DNA of 64,000 bases from Nipponacmea schrenckii (Eukaryota; Mollusca; Gastropoda; Lottiidae). The position numbers were made by a program, and so were the translations under genes. The notes below the pieces were generated by a model. That model did not search any database. It was given only the letters and a program-made list of their open reading frames with translations, and had not been told where the DNA came from. The DNA lies in assembly GCA_030562195.1 (NCBI GenBank), contig JAUJPP010000003.1, positions 48,676,602 to 48,740,601 on the forward strand, given 5' to 3'. This document shows, piece by piece, positions 1-13,400 of the stretch (the first letter of the stretch is position 1; each line of letters begins with the position of its first letter).

Positions 1-483
1 AAATAGGGATACTGCGTCTATATGCATGAACATACAATTTTAGTTCTCAAGAATGGTCAGTATGAGTATATATTCATCTGTGAACTTACCTGTATTCATA
101 AAGTAACAGAATCCCTTAAAATCTCACAAAACTAAGTCAACCAGTTTACTTAGCATTTTTCAATAATCCGATGCATATTTATGGATAGTTACTTGTTTTT
201 TTGGATATTTATTTATTTTTTTATGTTATTTATGGCAGCAGGTATATTAACTGATGCTGTTATTAGTCAAATATTTTATGTTAATTCTAAGACCTATATA
301 TCCCTTTAAGTAAAGACTTGTTTTTAGTCAATTTGAAAGTGTTGATTTCAAATTTGAAGTCGATTGCAAAAACCAAGACAATACTAATACTTATCAGTTG
401 GATAAATCAGCCATTCATATAACTGAATCATTAACTGAATCATTAACTAAATCATTAACTAAACCATTCAGCCATTCAATGCC
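1..483. other. Left edge, no gene
   Basis: AT-rich sequence with no supported gene. Four copies of a 12-base unit (AACTGAATCATT and close variants) lie at about 420-468 and create a short open frame that looks like a repeat artefact, not a protein gene. Confidence 0.5.
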
Positions 484-1365
484 AAGTTATACGAGATCAG
501 TCAAAGACCTTTATGATAGAAATTATAATGGTTACTTTGAAAATCGGTACAATGATTTATCGCAAAATAGAAGCAAAGTTGGTAACGGTGGAAATAAATT
601 GAGAACATATATAAGCTATTTTAAACTGTTTATTGTCCAAAGAAGTACGTTGTGAATCAAGTATTTCATTCGCATCGCAGTGGCTTAAATGGTTACTAAG
701 CGCTGAGAAAATACTGGGCGAAAGGTATTTAAGTACAAAAGGGCCTTAAAACTATGGGACAAAATGTCGATTGCCAAGCAGCTCTAGTTTGTATTTATTA
801 TTTATGTATAACTGTGAGACTTCAATAAAACATTTATTACTTATTGTTATATGTCGATACCATAAAATGTTATTTTTATAATAATATGTATTTTGGGTCG
901 TTCAAATTTGTTTTCGGTGTTCTAAATCAAGTATTCAAAAATATCGAGTTTTTTTTTATTGCAATTATTAGGCCTAAATATAATAATTAAAAAAGTGCGT
1001 GAAAGTTATATTTGTTGAAATCGATAGATAAGTCAAATTGAGAATTTTTCAATTGGATGTACATTATCTATAGAAGTTTTATACCAAAAATTAACTTACT
1101 TGGTGGAAAAGCGAAATAATTTAAAAAAATCCTTCCGGACGACGACCCAAACCCCATTTTCTTCAGTTAATAGTACTGATATATTGAATTTAAGTCGTTT
1201 AAAATACGTCAATCACTTTTAACATTAATATATTTTTTGTACAGTATGTTTTTATTAACAACATAACATTTTGGGCTATTTACTAATCATTGTGCATTCA
1301 GTTAATCCACATGACCGTTACCCTTAACAACCTAATGGTTCAATTCAGAAAACAACTGGTGGTTT
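484..1365 (+). repeat. Dispersed ~0.9 kb repeat, copy A
   Basis: This block is closely matched by 22699-23608, in the same orientation. Shared landmarks in order are the start AAGTTATA(C/A)GAGATCAG, CTTCAATAAAA (about 818), GACGACCCAAACCCCAT (about 1140), CATAACAT(T/G)TTGGGCTATTT (about 1262), and an end near AACTGGTGGTT. The two copies differ by scattered substitutions and small indels, so this is an old interspersed repeat. No open frame is conserved between the copies, which suggests a non-autonomous element or a fragment of one. Boundaries are where the similarity stops and may be off by some tens of bases. Confidence 0.8.
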
Positions 1366-1599
1366 CACTCCACTTCACTTGTCTAACAAGATTTGATTGT
1401 TTCTTTTGGCGTTTTTCATATAATTTGTCTGGCTGACTACCTCGTTCCTTAACACTTCTATAGGTGTTTCATTCTTGTATTAAACACAGTTATATTTTGG
1501 ATTTTGTGCTAATACTTTACCCTCACACACCGCGACCCGAGGCTTTATAGAAAGTCCTGCTACACCCTGTTCACGATACCGGGTGTTTGTGTGCGAGTT

Positions 1600-2560
1600 C
1601 ATTCTCTGAGTAAATCGAATTCGTTTGAGAAACCTTGATCATTTAGAGATAAAAGTTGATAATTTGCAAAAAATAGGTGTGACGGCTAGTGACTTAAAAT
1701 GTTCTGGTGTTGTTAAAATTCTTAAAGCTGATCCTCTTGAGTCTGACAATCCTTCAATAACATGTGATTTGGTGATGGGTTAAAACTAATTATGTTAGTT
1801 AATGTGACGAAAGCGACTAGGAAAAAGCTTCGTTATGGTAACCCGGGTCTTGTTATAGCTACAATTAAAAACCGAAACCAGAGAACTAAATTAATGTCTG
1901 TCAAAAACGATCTCCTGAAAAGTGAACAATACAATGATGTGTTTTTCAATAACGCGATTTCAAGTGAACAACTCATTCAACGGTCGTATATGCAAACTCT
2001 TCTGCATGAAATTAGAAAGGACAAAAAGCACCATTTCAATGGCAAACGTTTAGTTGTTGGTAAAACGCATGTGACTGGTCTTCACGAGAGTCTAATAATA
2101 AAAGCTTTAGAGATCATGTGTGGGAATATTGTAATTGTGATGTGTTTGGTGTGTGCGAAACGTTGTTAAAATGTGGCGAAAGACTCGCGGTAGATGGCTT
2201 TAAATGGTACGGAAAAAACCTAGTCATATTAATAATAAAGCTGAACGCGGTTCAGGTGGTGTAGGTGTCTTTTTTAATAACTCTGAAATTAGTTCTTTTA
2301 ATGTTTTAGATGATGAAACAGATGGTATAATATGGTTTAAACTTGTTTCTAAAAGTGATTGTGATTTTAACTTTATTTTATGTGTTTGCTAGCTCCAGTC
2401 GTGTCAATGATGGTGAGACATTTTACGACAACTTATTTGAAAAATTCTACTGCTATCAAAATGAAGGTGAAGTATTTGTAGGGATTTCAATTCATGTGTT
2501 GGTGAAGAAATTGACTAAATTCAGGGTGTTGACCAAATCGCAGAAAGGTGGGTAATTGAT
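1600..2560 (+). pseudogene. Decayed LINE: ORF1 RNA-binding part plus endonuclease part
   Basis: Frames at 1640-1783 and 1792-2110 read like the RNA-binding C-terminal half of an L1-type ORF1 (phrases such as LVIATIKNRNQRTKLMS and QYNDVFFNNAISSEQLIQRS). After frame changes, 2130-2560 reads like the N-terminal apurinic endonuclease of a LINE ORF2: CETLLKCGERLAVDGFKWYG, then GSGGVGVFFNNSEISSF, DDETDGIIWFKLVSK and FYDNLFEKFYCYQNEGEVFVG in different frames. The usual GDFN block is not intact and no reverse transcriptase follows, because the tandem-core repeat begins at about 2580. Frameshifts and stops make it non-functional. Assignment rests on remembered family motifs, so the LINE clade is left open. 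Confidence 0.65.
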
Positions 2561-2579
2561 ACAACCGAGAACACATATA

Positions 2580-3778
<1,199 letters not shown>

Positions 3779-3914
3779 TAGACACTGTGTGCTCCAGGCT
3801 ATTCAATGACATATCCCTGAATAAATGAAAATTATTGCAAGTATCTATATTTCTTTTAAATTATATTGGTTGTAGGAGACCCACAGCTTGAAGTGTTTTG
3901 TTCATTTGATTTAT

Positions 3915-4400
3915 AGGGGCACAATCTTGATTTTTAGGGGTCGTTTTGGGCCTTTGTTACATTTAAACAGTCCTTAGAAATACTCAAGCTCTAAGAAAAT
4001 CGCAAAATACTTTGAAATATACCTCAACCAAAAATTTCCCTTTATATTTTTTTTCCGTGCTGTACGCGGCTGGTCTCCAGTAAGTCTGAAAATTGTGTGT
4101 CCTGTTGACAAAGTCTACAATTGTTATTACTTTCCTTTTTGTTTTGTGAGTGTAGGCGTGCGCAGTAGTCTATTTATAACTCTTTGATTATCAAGATGAA
4201 CCGTTTCCAATATGACGGGACGTTTGTAATATCTTAAGACATTATGATTTTCAAACTCGGATAATTATGGATACATATGGATTTGAAGGCTCAAATTTCA
4301 AAGGTAAGCTATGTAGACTATTTCTGATTAGCTAAGCAAAAGATTGCATGTGTTTGAGGCTGTCGGATGATTGACCAAAACAAATCAAGACTGTGCCCCT
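3915..4400 (+). mobile_element. TTAA-flanked MITE, copy 1
   Basis: A 486-base element with terminal inverted repeats: left AGGGGCACAATCTTGATT, right (reverse complement) AGGGGCACAGTCTTGATT. The right flank is TTAA (4401-4404); the left flank is TTAT (3911-3914), one change from TTAA. A second copy at 45775-46247 is flanked by TTAA on both sides. There is no open frame. A TTAA target with short TIRs suggests mobilisation by a piggyBac-type transposase; the family link is inferred from target site only. Confidence 0.85.
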
Positions 4401-4404
4401 TTAA

Positions 4405-6397
4405 TGAAACTTGGTATTGTTTAATCTAAAGTTTTTGCATTGTTATGTTTTGTAAATAAATCACCAGATTAAAGTCGCAAGAAAGAGCGTGAACAACTGA
4501 TATCAATTATTTTTTGTAAGTAGTTAATGGGTTCAAATGAACGAAATTTAAAATATTAAGATAAATTAGATAGTGCTAGCAGATGCGTAGCTTCTATTAA
4601 GTGATTAAGTGATAAACCTAGAGATTAGGGTGATTGAAAGTAACTAGCTACTGTTCAATAAAAGGCATTGGCACAGGGTTAAAGTTTTGTTTACAATTAT
4701 CGTGATGTTGATACTTAGTAAACCTAGAGGTAGGCAAAAAATAACCCAATATATTGTGAATGACAACAAGTTGGTAAACATTGATATAAAAAGTGACTTG
4801 TAAATAAGACATGCATAGTAATTCTTTTAATCTTTTTTCCAATTTCGATATAATAGATAATCTTGAATCTTTCTTTATATTTATATACACTACAAGTCAT
4901 GTCTAATATTCAATAAATCTGCATTTGTTAAGGGCTGGTGTCATAGACAAATGGACTGTAGGTTTTAAGATACCCCCAAATAATTAATCAGATTATATTA
5001 TCGGGTTGACTTCAGATTAAATGCATATTTATTTACTTTTTATACAATTTAATAAGGTTTAAAAAAATATTTTGTTGTCAGGATGAAAGGGAGATCATGT
5101 GATAAAGTTGGCAAAATTTAGTATTTGATGAGTTTACAGCAATTGAATGTAAATTCCATGATTGTTTTGGAAAGTAAAACCTAATCTCTAATCAAACACT
5201 CATTCTATTTATTCTTTTCTTTTATAATGATATCTGTTAAAGGAAAGCATGCCATATGTTAGTTTTATTAAAAATCAACCATATAGAGAAATTGTTTACT
5301 GCTAGAAAGGTATGTTGAATTTATTTTTTATATTTGGTGTCTTGAGGGTGTTTTTTTTACTTAATTTGAATTTTCAAAATCCATTTACGATTTACGATAT
5401 GTTCTGCTTAGGATCTGACTGAATGTATTTTTATATATAAATCAGAATATGCTATATTCTGTTAGTTTTGGCTCTCATATATATTGTGATATGAAATGTG
5501 TGGATGTAAACTTACCGTATATCTTGTATGGTTCAGGTCAAGTTTACAGTTTTTCTAACAGTGTCCGAAAATTCAGAATTGTTTTAAATGTAATCGCTCA
5601 TTGATTAAGAAGTTGTTTCTTTTTTATGTTATCCCATTTTTTGCGAAAATTTTAAATTATAATTACAAGAATTATATTTTTAGTACTGTTTTTGGATTTA
5701 TTATTGCATGATACACGTTGTTTGATGACTATTGGTCTACAAACTAATGAATAAAGATATTTGTAGTTTTGTTGGATGCTAATATTACTGTTAATGTTTT
5801 AGTTTTGTATTTATTTGGACTGTATAATGTATGACTTGACATGTTGAATTTTATCTAATATCTGTGCCCACCAAAGTCCAAGATAGTCATATATGAAATT
5901 ATTCTTGGAATGTTTTTTTACATGTTTCATTTGTTTGATGTAGGAATATATTCAAATAGTTGTGAAGATGAGAAAGCCATTTAAAGACTTGTAAAAGTAT
6001 GTGTGCAACAAATTTGCTACAAGTTCTCTGAGATACAAAATTTCAAATTGGTTTACTGCATAATCTATCCCATTAAAAATGGCTTAGATACAGAACAAAA
6101 GAACATAAATAATAGTATAAATAAGAAATGACTAAGGTTTTCCTAAAGGTATAAATTTGTATTAAAACAGGTTTTAGACAGAAGAAAAAAACTACATATA
6201 TGAATAACCGTCAAAAAGAGCTCAAAGAAAATCTTATTCTACACCTATAGGCCTATACAACAGTCTTCCTCAGAGAAGTAAGTTGTACTTTATTCATAGA
6301 AAAACATTTGCTGATATTTGACTATAAATGTAGGATGTTGACCAATATTTTGAAATAAACAAGAAGGTTGGTTTGAATTATTAATTCTTAATTTCAG
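4405..6397. other. AT-rich sequence, no supported gene
   Basis: No long open frame or recognised family. A short open stretch at about 5242-5312 ends at a good donor-like AAAG|GTATGTT but has no convincing acceptor; I would not call it an exon. Confidence 0.4.
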
Positions 6398-6604
6398 AAG
6401 TTCGGTTCACACCACTATCAGCTAGAAATGAATATGTATCAAAAAATATCCCCAGTCCTTCTATACCAATACCAAGTTTAAAAGATGTTAAATTTTTGGA
6501 AGGGGACAGTCACAAAAATGTCTCATTTAAAAATGAGAAAGAAGAGCATTATAAAGATAAAATAACAGAAGAATTTAGTTTAGATACTCTGTCTTCAGAA
6601 TCAG
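6398..6604 (+). CDS. Possible internal coding exon, unknown protein
   Basis: A 207-base stretch is open in one frame between an acceptor-like CTTAATTTCAG (ends 6397) and a donor-like TCAG|GTATCT. It contains no stop until just after the donor. It would encode about 68 residues, beginning VRFTPLSARNEYVSK, with a Pro/Ser patch (IPSPSIPIPSL), then a Lys/Glu-rich acidic stretch ending TLSSES. This looks like a disordered segment and matches nothing I recognise. No neighbouring exon was found, so it could be a chance frame or part of a gene whose other exons I cannot see. Confidence 0.3.
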
Positions 6605-6773
6605 GTATCTGATATCCAGGTACCAGTTTCATTCAAAATCTTATGATAAAACTGAGTTCTTAGTGAGAGCTTACAAATTTACATTGAATCGAGGTGAATT
6701 TCTTCCAAAGAGAGATAATTCCATTTGATGGCTCTAATTATATCATTTGATTTATTCCTATTGCTATTCCTAT

Positions 6774-7576
6774 TTTTATACGTCCACACATTAATGTGGG
6801 CGTATATTGTCGTCGCCCCTGTCTGTCTGTTTGTCCGTCTGTCTTTCTGTCCGTCCGTCCACAATTGTTGTGAACACGATAGAGAGCTGGTTTCTTAATG
6901 GATTTTGACGAAACTTGGTGTGAGTCTTTGTAATCACCCAAGGATGAACCCTATTAAAAATCAGACCAATCGAAAATATTTTCTATGAGTTACTGCCCTT
7001 GTTCTTGTATTTTTTGTGGACACGATAAAGAGCTGGATTCTTGATGGATTTTGAAGAAACTTGGTGTGAGTGTTTGTTATAACAGAAGGATGAACCCTAT
7101 TGAAAATCGGACCAATCGAAAAATATTTGATATGAGTTAATGCCCTTGTTTTAAAAAATGCGTCTGCCTTTATTCTTGAATTCTTTGTGGACACGATAGA
7201 GAGGTGGTTTCTGGATGGATTTTGGTGAAATTTGATATGAGTGTTTTTGTCATAACTCAAGGATAAACCCTATGAAAAAAATGAAATTTTTTACTATTAG
7301 TTATTGCCCTTGTTCTTAAATTCATCGTGGACTCAATAGAGAGCTGGTTTCTTGGTGGATATTGACGAAACTTGGCGTGAGTCTTTGTAATTGCCCAAGG
7401 ATAAACCCTTTTAAGAATCAGACCCATCGAAAAGTATTTTCTATGAGTAATTTGCCCTTGTTCTTGAATTCTTTGTGGACACGAGAAATGGATTTTGACG
7501 TAACTTGTTGTGAGTGATTGTTATAACCCAAGAATGAACTTAAATTAAAATTCAAGAAAAATCTTTCATTTACCAA
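6774..7576 (+). mobile_element. Tandem-core repeat element copy 2, left part
   Basis: The left end carries an imperfect inverted repeat (ACGTCCACA at about 6779 facing TGTGGGCGT at about 6795), then a short TCTG/TCCG-rich run, then at least four core units. The GAGAGCTGG-type unit starts are near 6882, 7029, 7201 and 7340. Their spacing of about 139-172 varies because some units carry an extra ~20 bases (AAAATGCGTCTGCC at 7157). The array is interrupted at 7576 by the Ty3 retrotransposon; its right end resumes at 15436. Confidence 0.75.
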
Positions 7577-8331
7577 TGTGACAGTATGGATTTTTTGTGT
7601 AGTGTCCCTTTAAACACCAGCTATATTTTCATGTATTAATACTTATCACAGCACCAGCCAATCACCTGTAAACACCCTCTGTCTGTATATCTATTTTTAG
7701 CTTTAGGATATACCTTTTTCTTTCTTTCCTCTGGGGTGAGTTCTCTTCATCACCACTCTAGCTACTACTTGCATGTTAGTTACCATTCAGTATGATAGAT
7801 TTCTTATAGTGAGGAACAACTTTCTTGTCCTCCATTGAAGTATTCTTTCAGTATTTCTCTATTATTTAGATAAGGTATGTGAAATTTGTTTTATAGTGTT
7901 AACTAAAGTAGTATATATTTTAATAAGCAAGTTTGCTTAAAATGCATTTCACCTTTTTATAAGTTTATAGTTCAATTATGTAGTTATCAGTAAAGAGATT
8001 TTTAATTAAGAATGTTTTTGTTTCAGAGAGCTATTATTAGATAATACATGTATAGTTAGTTATAAAGCATTGACTCATTCATAAACCCCACTTCGGGTAG
8101 GTTTATTTCTGTTTTATGTATATTAGAGCATTATCATTGTATTATATTATAGTGTATTGCATTGTGTTGTATTGTTTTGCATTGTATTGTATTGTATATT
8201 TTGTATATATTCTAATAGTGCAATATTGTTTTACAGGGTTTTGTTATATCCCGAATAAAAGTTCTTACGAACCCAAGTCTTGTCTCTGGGTCAGGGAAGA
8301 ATCCCCTTTTCAAGCCCAGTGCCCGGCTACA
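7577..8331 (+). repeat. 5' LTR
   Basis: 755 bases, TG...CA ended. It holds a run of impure TATTG/CATTG units (about 8137-8205), an AATAAA signal at 8254-8259, and GTTCTTACGAACCCAAG near the end. The 3' LTR is 712 bases. The main difference is about 43 bases present here (about 7892-7934) and absent there, between two GTTT direct repeats. Only a handful of substitutions were seen otherwise. Confidence 0.95.
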
Positions 8332-8334
8332 TTT

Positions 8335-8352
8335 TGGCGCCCAACGTGGGGC
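8335..8352 (+). other. Primer binding site, tRNA-Lys type
   Basis: TGGCGCCCAACGTGGGGC begins three bases after the LTR end. It is complementary to the 3' end of tRNA-Lys (the Lys-1,2/CUU type used by several retroviruses), with the CCA complement TGG at its start. Confidence 0.9.
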
Positions 8353-9407
8353 AAAGACTACAGATTACAGAAGATGATAACATTACGGATGTGAGCTCAC
8401 TTGGTGGATTGCGGATTGTGATTTCTTCGGATTCTTGGATATTAGGACAAATTGTGTTTTATCTTAAGGTATTTAATGTATTTTTGATTATTGTTAATAT
8501 TTGTAAATTTGGGCCTAAGTGATCACTATTTTCATTCACATCTTGGCTTTGATTTAGTGAGCAGTAGTCTCACACCTGAACTCTAATCTTGAAATTTGTA
8601 CTCAGGACTAAGTCATTTTGGGTCAAGGTTACTGTGTCTTTAAGTCAAAGACAAGTTGGAAATTATTTTTTTTGTAATTCATTTTTATACCTCAGTCATT
8701 TGCTTTTTGCTTAGTGTCTATTTATATATTTACTGGCATTGTTTCATTCATTAGTTATAACACATTAGTGTTTAAGATGGATGATAGTGTGTATGGAAGT
8801 TGTTTCTGTGTATAACTTAATCTTTACTTTCAGGTTCTTAACTTAATATTTTCTTTCAGATTTTATATCACTACAATTGCACTCACATTTTTTTTTCAAA
8901 AATAATTTGGACTCATAACTTAGGTTAATATTTATTGTTGGAATATTTGGGGGGTCCTCATTTTGACATTGATGATTTGATTATTTGATTAGGTCATACG
9001 TTTTGGTTTGACATTATTATATGACATTTGGATATTGTGTTATGGTTATAATTTGGAATTTGAACTTGATGTTTTTTTTTGGTGTTGGAAGTTTGATTTT
9101 CAACTCGAGGATTTGATAGGTTGTTTGGTGTTTTGGAGTTTAGTTTTGAAGTTTAGTTTTGGTGTTTAGTTTTGGTGTTTGATTTTTTTTTTTTGAAGTT
9201 TGTGTTTTTTGGACTTTGGTTTTGAAACCTTAATGTGGTCTTTGATTTGGTTTATCTATTTTGAGTGTTGAATTTAGATTTGGAATTTAGTTGCTTACTG
9301 AGTTTTTGGAATTATTGAAATTTCATTTCTTTTTGATAGTGATTGAACTGAGTTTGATTCGAAGTTAGTGTTTTGTTTTCTCGTAGTTGTCCTTTGATAC
9401 GTTAACG
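8353..9407 (+). other. Leader between primer site and gag, T/G-rich
   Basis: About 1.05 kb without an open frame. The part from about 8940 to 9370 is strikingly poor in C on this strand, with repeated TTTGGTGTTT, TTTTGAAGTTT and TTTTTTTTT runs. It would give a G/U-rich RNA leader of unusual length for a Ty3-type element. Confidence 0.6.
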
Positions 9408-10456
9408 ATGGCAAGTGGGGGATATAAGATGGATGATGAGGAGGTAATGGAGTTGATTAATGCCTTTGGAGCCTTGGGGTGAAACCTAAATCAAAATCTA
9501 AGGAGGATTTGGTGGCATGGATGAAATCATTTACCCAAACTCAATCGGCTGAGGAGGATAAACCCGCATTTACAGTAAGAGAAGATAGGGATAGACCTCT
9601 GCGTATTTTGCCAACACCGCCCAAATTGTCTACATTTTCAGGGGATCCAACTAGGAAAGCTGACGTGAATTTTGACCTTTGGAAATTTGAGGTATTAGAA
9701 CTAGTGGAATCAAATCATACATCAGAACATATTAGACAGGTTGTTTTTGCATCTTTAAAGGGTGAAGCTGCTAGGATTGCAATTCGTCTTGGACATGGAA
9801 TTTCCCTTAACAGACTTCTGGCTAAGTTAGAAAGTGTCTTTGGTACTATTGATGAGTCCCAATGTATAATCGCAGAATTTTATACTTCTACTCAGAAAGC
9901 AGACGAGACTGTTGCTGCTTGGGGATGCAGGCTTGAAGATCTACTACAGAAAGCATTAGATCAGGGGGGATCGTTTGATAAGACAACAGAACGCAATATG
10001 CTTAGGACAAGATTCTATCAAGGATTAAGATCAGATTTAAAACTTAGGGCAGCTCATAAATATGATGCAATAACTGACTATGATACATTCATGGTTGAAG
10101 TTCGTAAGATCGAACGTGAGTGTCAAGGGGGGAGTATGCCAAGTAAGAAGGCTGCACAGGTTAAAATGACTTCTAAGAAGGAAACGTTGGCTCAAGGTGA
10201 TAGTCAAGACAGTGATTTAAAATCTTTGGTCATGTCTTTGGCGAATTCAGTTAAAGAGTTAAAGGATGAAGTTAAGAGTATGAAACACACTAAGAACTCT
10301 GTTAACTCTGTGAATACAGAATCGAATGTGAATTCTGCAGTCTCTGATGATGAGCCCACATGCTACAGATGTGGGAAGAAGGGTCATTTGGCATATGGTT
10401 GTAGGGCGAAAACGCCGTTAAACTCCAAGATGTCTTCGTCGAGGGGCAGACGATAG
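9408..10456 (+). CDS. gag: Retrotransposon Gag, frameshifted near its start
   Basis: Gag forms the virus-like particle and binds the element RNA. The ATG at 9408 (MASGGYKMDDEEVMELI) runs only 24 codons to a TGA at 9480. The main body is open in the neighbouring frame from 9479 (KPKSKSKEDLVAWMKSF) for about 325 codons, so the G-run at 9476-9479 appears one base out of register. The body holds a helical capsid-like region (WKFEVLELVE, FASLKGEAARIAIRLG, LESVFG), typical of Ty3 Gag (Retrotrans_gag family), a Lys-rich linker, and one CCHC zinc knuckle (CYRCGKKGHLAYGC, 10361-10402). It ends at TAG 10454-10456, overlapping the open pol frame. The frameshift could be real decay or a sequencing error in a homopolymer. 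Confidence 0.88.
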
Positions 10457-13400
10457 ACAATGGTATTAGCCCCGACAAAGACTTGGTAGGCCGTAGCAAT
10501 CAGGCCGAAGTTTTTATAAACAACCAGTCTGGGATTGCTTTGTTGGACACTGGTTCGCAGGTTTCTATAGTTTGTGAGACATTTTTTAAGAATCATATGG
10601 AATCATCGTGTGTTTTTCATGAATTGCAGGATATTATCAAGTTGGAAGGTGCAGGAGGCAATCCGGTTCCATACCTTGGGTTAGTGGAGGCATCCATTTC
10701 TGTTCCGCGTATTGCCGAATCTTCTATACCTTGCATATTTCTTGTAGTTCAGGACACACCATATCATGCAGATGTACATATAATTCTTGGAACTAACATC
10801 CTGGAGTGTTTGATGGATAAAGTTAAAGATGCCTATGGTGTTAATTTTCATAACTGCATTAAATATGATAGACCTTGGGTTTTAGCTTTCAGATGCATGA
10901 AATTAAACATTAAACATCAGCGTGAATTAGTATGTTCTGGTTTGGTAAAATCTGCAGAGAGAAAATCTATTTGTCTGCATAGCAATAGATCCACCGTTGT
11001 TGTTTGTCGTTTACAGGGCAAGCATTCTGTGATTGCCTGTGATGTGTTATGTCAACCGTCCAAACAAACCAAGTTGCCAGATTCTCTCGAAATTGCACCA
11101 ACTTTGGTTCGATTCCAACCGCAATGTAAGAATGAAGTGTTTGTTACAGTGTCAAACTTATCGGCATATCCTATCAATATTCAGCCAAATAGCATTGTTG
11201 GTGAATTTGTTCCTGTAACTGATGTTCAACCTTGTGTAACTAGCCCTTCACAAGTTATTCAGCTGATTCAGGAAAAAGGTGATGCTTGTAATGGTCTTGA
11301 CAGGATAGATTGGAGCGCTGCTCCGTTGTCAGATGTCGATCTTATTGAGGCTAAAGATTTCATACGGAAATGGCAACATATTTTTTCCAATAGTGATGTG
11401 GATGTAGGTTGCACTAGTTTGGTAAAACATGCAATAAAGCTTGACGATGAAACACCATTCAAGCAGAAACATAGGCAGATTCCACCAGCCATGTTTGATG
11501 AAGTTAGGAAACATTTGCAGGACCTCATGACTAGTGGTATAATAGAGAAATCTAAGAGTCCTTGGGCATCCAACATTGTGTTGTGTAGGAAGAAAGATAA
11601 CTCTTTAAGAATGTGTGTCGACTTTAGGCAGTTGAATCGAAGAACTATAAAGGATGCCTATGCATTACCCAGGATTGAGGAGGTGCTTGACAATTTATCT
11701 GGGGCTAAGTGGTTCAGTGTGATTGACATGAAGTCCGGTTTCCATATGGTAGAACTCAAAGAGGAGGATAAATGCAAAACAGCCTTCACAGTCGGACCTT
11801 TAGGGTTCTACGAGTTCAACCGTATGCCATTTGGACTGACGAATGCGCCTGCCACTTACCAGAGGTTAATGGAGGAATGCCTTGGTGATTTGCATCTGAA
11901 AATATGTATGATTTATCTGGACGATGTGATCATTTTTTCAGACACCTATGAACAGTATATGGAGCGACTTAAATTGGTCTTCGAACGTTTTGAGGCATCT
12001 GGTCTCAAACTGGCTCCAAAGAAATGCAAATTTTTCCAGCAAGAGGTAAGGTATTTAGGCCATATTGTAACTCCTGATGGAGTAAGGGCAGATCCAGAAA
12101 AAACTGCATAAGTAAGGGAATGGAAAACACCAACAAATCCAGATCAGCTACGAAGTTTCCTGGGCTTTGTGGGTTATTATAGGAGGTTTGTGAAAGATTT
12201 TTCAAAGATTGCCAAACCTTTGAATGACTTATTGGTCGGTAGTCCAACTTCAAAGAGGGGGAGAAAGGTATCCTCTCGTGCTTCACCTGTGTGGTGTTGG
12301 AATAGTGAGACTGAAAAGGCTTTTTCAGAGTTGAAGCAGGCTTTAGTTACACCTCCAGTGTTAGCATACCCAGATTGTATGAAACCATACATCCTGCATA
12401 CAGATGCCAGCAGTAGAGGTTTAGGTGCTGTATTGTACCAGGTGTCAGATGGGAAGGAGCGTGTTATAGCCTATGCCAGTAGAAGCTTGAATAAGTCTGA
12501 GAGGAATTATCCTGCGCATAAGTTGGAATATTTATCGTTGAAATGGGCAGTGACCGATAAATTCCATCACTATCTCTATGGTAACTCATTTACCGTTTTT
12601 ACAGATAATAATCCTTTGACCTATGTTCTAACTTCAGCAAAATTAGATGCCACAGGGCATAGATGGTTAGCTTCACTAGAAAATTACACGTTTAACATCA
12701 AGTATCGACCAGGCAAGAAGAACATCGATGCTGATTGTATGTCAAGGCTACCAGAGCAGTCTTTTGAGTATAAATGTATACCACATGATTCGATACAGGC
12801 TTTAAAAGGTATGCTGCTGGATGATCAGGAAGGATATGTTTCATGTTTGGCTGCTTATGTCATCCCTGATTTGTCTTTAACTGATTCCAGTTCAGCGGAA
12901 ACATCCATAGATTGGTCATTGAAACAGCAGAATGATAAGATCATCAGCCCTGTATATCGTTCAGTCAAGGAAGGTAAGAAACCATCAGGAAAACCATCAC
13001 CATCAGAAGCTGTATACTATAGGGAGTTTGATAAGCTGACTTTGAAGAGGGATATACTGTACAGAACATCTACAGATTGTACAGGTAAGTATGTCAACAA
13101 ACTTGTCATACCAACGGATATGAGAGCAGAAGTTCTTAAGGCAGCTCACGACAACATGGGACATCTTGGACGGGATAAGACTCTATCTTTACTTCGAGAC
13201 AGGGTTTTCTGGCCTAAGATGTGTGCTGATGTAGAGGATTATATCAAGAGATGTCAACGGTGTATAATGCGAAAATCTGGGACTAACACCAGAGTTCCAT
13301 TGGTAAGTATTCAGTCCACAGCACCCATGGAAATAGTATGCATGGATTATCTTTGCCTTGAAGAATGCAAAGGGAAAGTCAGTAATATTCTTGTGATTAC

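Noticed and set aside
398..655. 85-codon frame starting in the 12-base repeat
   Set aside because: It begins at a TTG, is made partly of the repeat, and runs into the dispersed repeat, whose other copy does not keep the frame.
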